Source of the DNA: Piezodorus guildinii
Lineage: Eukaryota; Arthropoda; Insecta; Hemiptera; Pentatomidae
Assembly: GCA_023052935.1 (NCBI GenBank)
Contig: CM041298.1
Coordinates: 5,077,563-5,141,562, forward strand
Length of the DNA stretch: 64,000 bases
Direction: 5' to 3'
The notes beneath the pieces are model-generated. The model saw only the letters and a program-made list of their open reading frames with translations, made no database searches and had not been told where the DNA came from. The position numbers and the translations under genes were made by a program. Of this stretch, positions 57,192-64,000 are shown piece by piece (position 1 is the stretch's first letter; every line of letters begins with the position of its first letter).

Positions 57192-57835
57192 TATATTTGT
57201 CTTAAATATGAAATTTCAGTTTCATAGGACTTACCGTTTCCGCCCGGGAGTCACCACACACACACACACACACCACACACACACACACCATATTCATATT
57301 TAAGACAAATATACGCCCGAGACGTTACAAAACCTTTTTCATCAAAATGAGCTTACCAGAAGAGGCACTTTATAACATGCATTTTGCACCTTTTTTCTAT
57401 TTTCCCGAAAACGGTTCAGACGATTTTGATTAAGCTCGCTATATCGATGTAAAATTTAATGGGCTTTAATATAATGTAGGTTTTATTCTGATAAAAATAG
57501 TCTGACAGGGCTTAAATGCCGATATTTTAAATTTTCTTCTTCTAAAGTACCTTTAATTTTGTATATTTTAGAAAAACAACCATATAATCTAGTTAGCAAT
57601 GATAAATAACAGATAAATATGCATGTTGAGGAACTTTGAAAAGCAACTAAAGGAGAAAACTACTGAAAACATATTTTTTTAATTCAATTTTTCTTTTTTG
57701 GAACATAAGGACAGTAATATACATGTGTAATATACCGTTGGAAAGCTAAAGATTTTAGAAAAAATATTATCTAATACACAAGTAAATAGAGAGTGATGAA
57801 AAGAAGATAAAACTAACTGATTAATTTTAATTTGA
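57192..57835 (-). mobile_element. Two HLE fragments facing each other across a (CA)n tract
   Basis: 57192-57293 is + orientation (GAAATTTCAGTTTCATAGG to (CA)n). 57294-57835 is minus (ATATTTAAGACAAATATACG onwards). Both are truncated. Confidence 0.65.
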
Positions 57836-58212
57836 TTAATTTTTTAATAAGGGTAAGATTCAAGATATAATACTGAAATGTATATCCAATAAAACTCGTA
57901 TATTCTTCAAGTAGACATGTTGATCTAGAGATGTTGAGTGCCTCGATAGCTACCATGTTAGCTTGGCGCGAACAAGAGACGTGGAGAGCGAATTGTGGCG
58001 CGTCGAATCGCAAAGGGATATGGCTTGATACGATCCCTATTCATCTCTAACAACATTCGTATCTATCCAGCCACACACTCCTAAGTCGTATTCCACCTCC
58101 CCCCTCCCCCAAAAAATAATAGTCCGTGGGCTAGCTACGAAAAATGCAACCCATTTTACAAACATTATTTGTAGGTTTTATGAAAAGCATCTGCCATGCA
58201 AAAGCAAAAAAT
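57836..58212. other. Unassigned
   Basis: Includes a GC-richer part at 57960-58015 and a C-rich patch at 58098. No gene. Confidence 0.35.
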
Positions 58213-58275
58213 CTGGTGCGGCCAACACACGACTTTCACTAACCTGCGTTGTTAAAATCAATTAAAGAAAAAAAG
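58213..58275 (+). mobile_element. HLE TC-end fragment
   Basis: TCTGGTGCGGCCAACACACG followed by ACTTTCACTAACC. Stops after about 60 bases. Confidence 0.65.
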
Positions 58276-58337
58276 GCTTACCTGCCACAAGAAAAAAACA
58301 GTAAAAAATATCATTTATGCAGAAGTACTTTAAAGTA

Positions 58338-58988
58338 TTGGGTTGTCCGAAAAGTTAGTAGAGATTTTTAAAATAAAATTTACCTTTTATTTTGTGCACT
58401 AAAATTGAATCACAAAGCTAATTTTTATTTATAATCCCTTAATCCTCATGGAATTAACTACGTTTTCACACTGAATTCGTCTTTATTAAGGCTCAGTAGT
58501 GTAGTTTATTGCAAACCAACATGAATGACGATTCAGTTCATTTTCGGCATATTATGCTGCTCTTTTTTTAAAAAAAGGTAATTATCCTAAACTCCAAGAT
58601 TCGTGCCGAGTATAGCAGAGATTCAATTGCTGATGGTAGGGTTCAGAAGTGGTTTTTGCGGTTTAAATAAGGAGATTTCAATTTGGAAGACCAGACCCGG
58701 GCCGGAGTTCAACTCTTGACATCGAGGATATTTTGACGGTCATCACCAACAATCCACGAATTACTGTTCGTGAGATAGCTGCGGAGTTAAGAGCCTGAAA
58801 ATCGACCGTTTTTGATCATCTAAAGTAGGAGTTTTGGAAAAAAGGGATAATGGACCTTCCAAACCGTTGGGGAAGGGTAATCGCTAACGGTGGTAACTAT
58901 TTTGTAGATTAAATAAATAAAAAATGTAAGCTGTTCATCAATTTTAATTTTTGTCCAAATTTCTCAAAGAACTTTCCGGGCAACCCAA
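58338..58988 (+). mobile_element. mariner deletion derivative, second family
   Basis: 651 bp flanked by TA. Ends TTGGGTTGTCCGAAAAGTT and TTGGGTTGCCCGGAAAGTT. Frames encode HFRHIMLLFFKK, then RVQKWFLRF and TNNPRITVREIAAELRA, the DNA-binding half of a mariner transposase with several frameshifts. The catalytic half is missing. Confidence 0.75.
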
Positions 58989-59009
58989 TATATTCTTTTA
59001 AAAACTTCT

Positions 59010-59067
59010 TAATAGCGATCATAACAGAAATTGACGCAGACGAAGTCGCGGGCATCAGCTAGTATAG
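59010..59067 (+). mobile_element. RTE-type 3' terminal remnant
   Basis: GACGAAGTCGCGGGCATCAG then CTAGTAT resembles the conserved 3' end of RTE-derived retroelements in insects. Only the last 60 bases are present. Confidence 0.45.
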
Positions 59068-59149
59068 AGGTATTGCAAACAAATAAAAGTTTGCGTAAAA
59101 CGAGATATCACTATTTTCTGACATAATTACATGATAAATGACATAATAA

Positions 59150-59250
59150 GTCAAGCTCAAAAACGAAAAATCGTACGAAATTGAACTTTCATATTCAAGA
59201 CAGTTATACGCCGGAGATGTTACAACTACTTTTTCATCAAAAAATTTTTT
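59150..59250 (-). mobile_element. HLE fragment
   Basis: AAAAATCGTACGAAATTGAA and TTATACGCCGGAGATGTTAC from the HLE middle. Confidence 0.6.
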
Positions 59251-59723
59251 GGGTCGATTACAAAAGTATCTTATTGAAGATAATAAAGGAAAAGGCAAAG
59301 GTTTTTAGATTGTCACGAAGTGGAGTGTATGCAATTGTGATGGCAGTGGTTGCAAGATGGAGGAGTCACGTAGCCGAGAGAAAGTACAAACTGCAAGAAG
59401 TTCTTTCTAGACCTCATCCATCATCGGGCCATTTGCTCTACCTGGGTCATCTCAGGGGAAACCTCAGCTAGGTTATCAGAAAGAGGTCCTTCTCTTCTTA
59501 ATTTAAATTTTAAGGACTGCCGATAGAAGTGAAAAAGTAATGACCAGTTCGAATCTTGGTGGCAAAAATTGGCTTTAAATAAATAAACAATGCAAGAGCA
59601 GAATGTAGTTATAAAAAGGGGGGGGGGAGAATTCAGGCATTCTTAGGGACTGCCAATAGAAGTAAAAACTTTTTTCTTTTTTTTTAATTCGCGAATTGCG
59701 CTAGGATTTCGTAGGAAAGAAGA
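59251..59723. other. Unassigned, G run at 59619
   Basis: The sentence GACTGCC(G/A)ATAGAAGT occurs twice (about 59515 and 59648), a local repeat. No gene. Confidence 0.35.
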
Positions 59724-60512
59724 TTAATAATAACAAGCTTACCGAGCCCGGAGGTTCAATGCCGATACCACCAAATTCCGCCAACACAGACTCGCCCAAT
59801 GTTCATCGGTCAAGCCCAAGCCCCCGAGATCAGCCTTAACGCAATCTACCTTTCGGACGCCTACCAGTCGGATCAGCGAATACCAACTTTCTCGGAATCC
59901 TCTCCTCACCGAGCCCAACAACTTTACTCGCCCATTTGAGTCTCCGCGATGCTATCAAATCAATTATATTCACAGGGTACAAGCTCCGCAATTCCGCGTT
60001 GTGCAACCTCTATACTCCCCAGTGGCCTCATCTCTCTTCGGACCAAATATTTTACGAAGTACCTTAATCTTGAAAACCTTAAGCCGTTGTTCATCCTTCA
60101 AAGTAAGCGGCCAGGTTTCACATCCGCAAAGAACCGTCGGCAGAATAATAGTTTTATAAATTCTAACTTTTAAGTTTTTAGATAGAAGCCGCGAACTAAG
60201 TAACTTAGCTTCTGAATTATAACACGCATTTCCCACCTTTAACCGGGGCTTTATTTCTTCCTGGATTTAATTTTTTCTTGTTATCATTGAATCTAAATAC
60301 TTGAATTTCTCTACTTGCTCAAAAGTATGCCCTGATATATCAATATCACTAAAATATTGAGATGTTCAGTGGAAAGAAGATTACGTTTATAAAAGTAGAT
60401 TATGTTGAGAATGCAAGTTTTTATTGTTTCATTTAATTGTAAAACATCATTACCCTGTAGAGATATATCATCATGAGTTCGCGGTACACACAGCACACTT
60501 TTTTTTCATGGA
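59724..60512 (-). mobile_element. RTE-like LINE 3' part
   Basis: The minus-strand frame near 60236-59970 reads NLKVRIYKTIILPTVLCGCE, then TWPLTLKDEQRLKVFKIKVL, matching 28790-29219. Upstream EQVEKFKYLDSMI is typical of the stretch after the reverse transcriptase core. Frameshifted and truncated. Confidence 0.7.
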
Positions 60513-60544
60513 GCTGCTATTTGTGTCAGCAGATATCAATCATT

Positions 60545-60795
60545 CCATGAAAAACTTCATTTCCACTCTAATCCACTAGTTTCTATTCTATCATCCTCTT
60601 CGATTCCTGATAATCCTCATAGGCGTCTGAAAAGAAGATGGCCCCGAAACCTTCTGGTTTAAAATATTTTTAGAGTGCTGCCAATGGGTGGCATCTCTTC
60701 ATGTATTTCATATCAGTTTACTATGTCCATCACATTTACATGTTGTATATAATAATACAGTTGTAAATATCAATAAATATGTTTAAATATAAAAA
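60545..60795 (+). mobile_element. Jockey-like LINE 3' end
   Basis: CTCTAATCCACTAGTTTC to TAAATATCAATAAATATG plus an A-rich tail, the same family as 3110-3976. Confidence 0.65.
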
Positions 60796-60797
60796 AA

Positions 60798-61417
60798 AAT
60801 ATTTTTTACCTTTGAATCGAAATTTGCAAATACAACAGGATTTTTGACTCAAAGGAGGAGATCTTCCGCCTTTATTTCTTATATATAATTTAATGAAAAA
60901 TTAAGATATTTATAATACACTTTTAAAAAATGAACAGATCGCTGCGCATGCGCCAGTCTAGATCATGTTGGTAACGTCACCATGGTTACGAAATCAAAGC
61001 TTTATCCCTGCCAAAAATCGGATAAAGAAGTTTTCACTTAAAAATTATGTTGAAGTTGGAAGAGGAGAAGTAATTATAGATTGTTATTGAAGAAGAGCCG
61101 TTGAGATCATAGATATCACGATGGCAGAGTATCGTTCCCGAAGGAGTCAGCTGTGAAGGGACAGCAATAGCTAACTATAGCAACTCCTTCCCTGACTCCT
61201 CTCAGAGAAATGTTTCGTCATCAATATCTTTGTCTATGGCCTCCCATCATCTCTTAAGAAATATTACATCGTATACCGTCATCCATATAATTAATATATC
61301 GAACCTCCTTACTAGGATAAAATAATAATCTAGATATTACAATAATTAAATAAAAGTGGCCGTAATACAAATCATTTTATTTAAATTGATAATATATTCC
61401 ATAAATATTATTAAAAA
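60798..61417 (+). other. Unique stretch with CpG palindrome TGCGCATGCGC
   Basis: CTGCGCATGCGCC at 60942-60954 is the core of the NRF1/ewg-type promoter motif. An ATG in good context at 61121 opens 11 codons (MAEYRSRRSQL). This could be the edge of a gene, but no exon can be supported. Confidence 0.25.
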
Positions 61418-61482
61418 TCTGGTGCGCGCAACACACGAATATCACTGATCTCCGTTGTTAAAATTAATTTAAGAATTTTTAA
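61418..61482 (+). mobile_element. HLE TC end interrupted by a Jockey-like LINE
   Basis: TCTGGTGCGCGCAACACACG start. The element continues at about 62467-62510 (ATTTTTAAATACATTTAGAA). Confidence 0.7.
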
Positions 61483-62466
61483 CCCGGGACTGCTTTACAA
61501 ACTCCGTAAATTCTTGCCTCCTACGTACTTCCTCATTATCCAGTCCTACCTTTCTGACAGATCCTTCAGAATCAATAACAATCCATTTTTACCCAGTCTG
61601 CTGGTGTTCCTCAAGGCAGTGTCCTAGGACCCATTCTTTATACAGTTTATACAGCTGATATCCCATCACATCCTAATACTTTCCTTTCTACTTATGCAGA
61701 TGACACTTGTGTATTATCAGTCAATAATGATCCCACTGTTGCCTCTTAAAATCTCCAATCCCACATCAGAGACCTTGAGGTATGGTGTCAGAATTGGAGA
61801 ATTAAAATAAATTCCAACAAATTCTACCTAATTACCTTCACCCTACGTCGTAAACCTATGACATCCTGCCCTACAGTATCCTTTAATAACATTCCGTTCC
61901 AGTTGAACAGATCCGCTACCTAGGACTTCTACTTGACAAACGTTTAACATGGAACCCGCACACTAGTCTGAAACAAGAAACTGCTCGCCGCTTTCGGTTA
62001 CTTCAACACTTACTAGACAAACGCTCTAAACTTTCACTTCACTACAAAAGACTCATCTACATCACCATTATAAGACCTATCTGGACTTACGGAGTTGAGC
62101 TTGAGTTGAGCTTCTCGTATCTAATCCGTACAATCCAAAATCCTAAACGCTCCTTATTTTGTCACGAATAAGCTTATCCATAAAGACCTTAATATTCCCT
62201 TTCTAGCTGATTTGGCCCGAACCAGGTATCAATCCTTCTATGACAAACTCCTCTAACCCACTAGTTTCAATCCTTGCTTCCTCTTCATTTCCCGACAACC
62301 CTCCGAGTCGTCTGGAAAGACGAGACCTTCTTGTTTAGATTGATTACTAGAGTGTTGCCAATGAGCAGTTTCTCTTCAGGTTTTTCATGTACACTATCTT
62401 CAATCAGCATATTTACTTGGTGTATTCCTATACAGTTGTAAATTTCAATAAAATATAATAAAAAAA
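61483..62466 (+). mobile_element. Jockey-like LINE, 5'-truncated, with 12-bp target duplication
   Basis: Encodes reverse transcriptase motifs SYLSDRSFRINNN, SAGVPQGSVLGPILYTVY and STYADDTCVLSV (the YADD catalytic motif), then RYLGLLLDKRLTW, with stops and frameshifts. The 3' end is A-rich. AAGAATTTTTAA flanks both sides (61471-61482 and 62467-62478). Confidence 0.8.
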
Positions 62467-62504
62467 AAGAATTTTTAAATACATTTAGAAATGAAGATCC
62501 CCAG

Positions 62505-63420
62505 AAAGATTTGGTAAAGCATTCCAGTATTTCATTAAAAAATCTTCAGTTGCTACAGCAAGAGTATTGGAGATTTTACGAAGGGGTAAAAGTGATTCTT
62601 GGGACACGAAAATGGTTATTTTTGATTCCATGGTGCCTTCAACAGTTATGTATGCTTACGAAATATGAAGCTTAAGATATCTTGAAGCAATTGAAGCGGT
62701 GTAACCAAGATTTATGAAACAGCTTTTAGGATGACCGAGGAGCACTGCTAACTACATAGTACGTCTCGAAACTGAGCGAAGCTCCTTGAGCATCAAAATT
62801 ATGAAGAAGGTCATGAACTACTGGTGCAAATTGTCACTTTGGTCTGAAGAGAGATTGCCACGATTTTGCTTTAATAGACTAATCTCACTAGATACGAAGA
62901 ATCCTGATATAAACTTTAATTGGGTCACACAAGTGAGAGAAATGGCTGCTCATTATGGTTGTAGGGAGGAATTTGACAATATAAACCCAGCTGGATTGTT
63001 AAAGCATAAAGATGGAACATTAGAAAAGTTGAAAAATCATCTCTACAGATATTTATCGATCCGTGATCTCTAGTTACAACCCCATGTATAGAGTTTTAAT
63101 ATTAATAGCCCAGAGACCTATTTGACATATAGAACCACCCTAAATAAAATAAGATTGGTGATCCAGTTGAGGGTTTCAAACCCTAAATTAATCAACCTTT
63201 ATGTAAAACAGAAAACAAGAAAACTGCCTTTTTTGTAACCAATTTATTACGAATAGCCTATTCCATATTCTTCTCCAATGTGAAAAACTCATTGAAGACA
63301 GAGAAAAATATTTAAGACCGTTATTATCCGAACATAGTGATCAACATTGAAAATATACTCCAAATCAACTGCCTACAAAAACTAAATACAATTTACATCT
63401 TTTTAGTGTCAGTGTTGCAC
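62505..63420 (+). mobile_element. Non-LTR retrotransposon C-terminal part, second clade
   Basis: Frames encode RVLEILRRGKSDSWDTKMVI, a YVRLETERSSLSIKIMKKV segment, and at 62786-63073 NYWCKLSLWSEERLPRFCFN, then NFNWVTQVREMAAHYGC. This order is typical of LINE ORF2 C-termini. Finger-like codons follow in shifted frames. Same general type as 11260-11745, different from the Jockey-like copies. Confidence 0.55.
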
Positions 63421-63684
63421 AACTCTAGACCCCTTAAATAGTGATGACCCACAGACCAATTAAGTGATGTGATATAGTTTCGCTTATTATTATTTTTGTT
63501 TATGATGATTTTCTTTATTGTTTTTTGTTTGCTTTTTAAAAAAAAAAATTGGCTATTAATTTTGTATATTATTTATCTTTGAATGACTAGTAAGATGAAA
63601 AATTCCATATTAATGTGTGTGTGAGTGTGTGTGGTAAAGTTGAAAATGTATAGCCAAATTTGTAAAAGATAAAAGAATTATTCA
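63421..63684. other. Unassigned; (GT)n at 63612-63634
   Basis: AT-rich with T and A runs. The GT tract and GGTAAAGTTGAAAATGTATAG may be a decayed HLE piece. Confidence 0.35.
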
Positions 63685-63815
63685 CATAAAGTTTCGATAG
63701 AAACATGTGTTTTATTAAACAATCTATTGTATTTTTTTCTACAACAATCAGTAAGATATATCGGCTTTTCATCGCTCTCCATTAACTTTTAAAATTCCGG
63801 GTATAAGATAATATT
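63685..63815 (+). mobile_element. HLE fragment
   Basis: GATAGAAACATGTGTTTTAT to TATAAGATAATATTTT. Joins a LINE fragment. Confidence 0.65.
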
Positions 63816-63817
63816 TT

Positions 63818-64000
63818 ATCCTCACACAAGACTGAAACGACAAGTTCAAAACTTCCGGTATATTACAAAAGACTCATCTACATCACAAATATCAGACCTA
63901 TTTGGACATATGGAATCGAGCTTTAGGGATCTACGAAACCATCTAATTCCTACCGCATCCAGTCCAGACAATCCAAAATCCTTCGCAAAATCCTGAATGC
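63818..64000 (+). mobile_element. Jockey-like LINE fragment, cut by window end
   Basis: ACAAAAGACTCATCTACATC and ATCAGACCTATTTGGACATA match 62041-62090 of the larger copy. Confidence 0.65.

Overview
The window looks like nuclear DNA from an arthropod, most likely an insect. It is AT-rich, it has spliceosomal introns with consistent splice phases, and it carries non-LTR retrotransposons, mariner, hAT and Penelope-like debris. Nothing prokaryotic or viral is visible. The species cannot be named from the sequence.

One host gene is supported, on the minus strand between 40172 and 18575. Four internal coding exons (40172-39966, 34532-34411, 31419-31201, 22306-18575) join in a consistent phase at every junction. 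They encode a Cys-rich Rab-effector zinc finger, the following 'TGEW' segment of a Slp homology domain, and a very long low-complexity acidic/Ser-rich middle region of about 1,300 residues. This matches the synaptotagmin-like protein family; in insects the best fit is bitesize (btsz). The first half of the Slp homology domain (expected to the right) and the C-terminal C2 domains (expected to the left) were not found and probably lie outside the window. The 3.7-kb exon is GC-rich against very AT-rich introns.

Most of the rest is layered mobile DNA. The dominant component is one roughly 0.9-kb family, here called HLE (Helitron-like element). It occurs about 40 times in both orientations and covers about a third of the window. 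It starts with TC and carries an offset inverted repeat (ACTTTCACTTAC at both ends). It ends in a perfect palindrome, and one copy has a matching empty site within the window showing insertion in an A/T-rich target. One HLE copy contains a 213-bp tandem array and is itself nested inside another HLE.

Other layers are: a tRNA-derived SINE (about 280 bp, over 12 copies); Jockey-like, RTE-like and other non-LTR fragments; mariner deletion derivatives; two hAT MITEs with 8-bp target duplications; a 135-bp near-perfect hairpin MITE; Penelope-like repeats carrying a hammerhead ribozyme motif; and a Transib-like element with a CACAGTG terminus and a CGTCG duplication. That last element sits exactly on the predicted ribozyme cleavage site.

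Layout: 1-18574, HLE/SINE/LINE mosaic downstream of the last visible exon; 18575-22306, large btsz exon; 22307-31200, AT-rich intron with HLE, LINE and hairpin MITE; 31201-34532, two small exons; 34533-39965, intron with HLE, SINEs and Penelope-like repeats; 39966-40172, zinc-finger exon; 40173-64000, repeat-dense DNA that is either a long upstream intron or intergenic.
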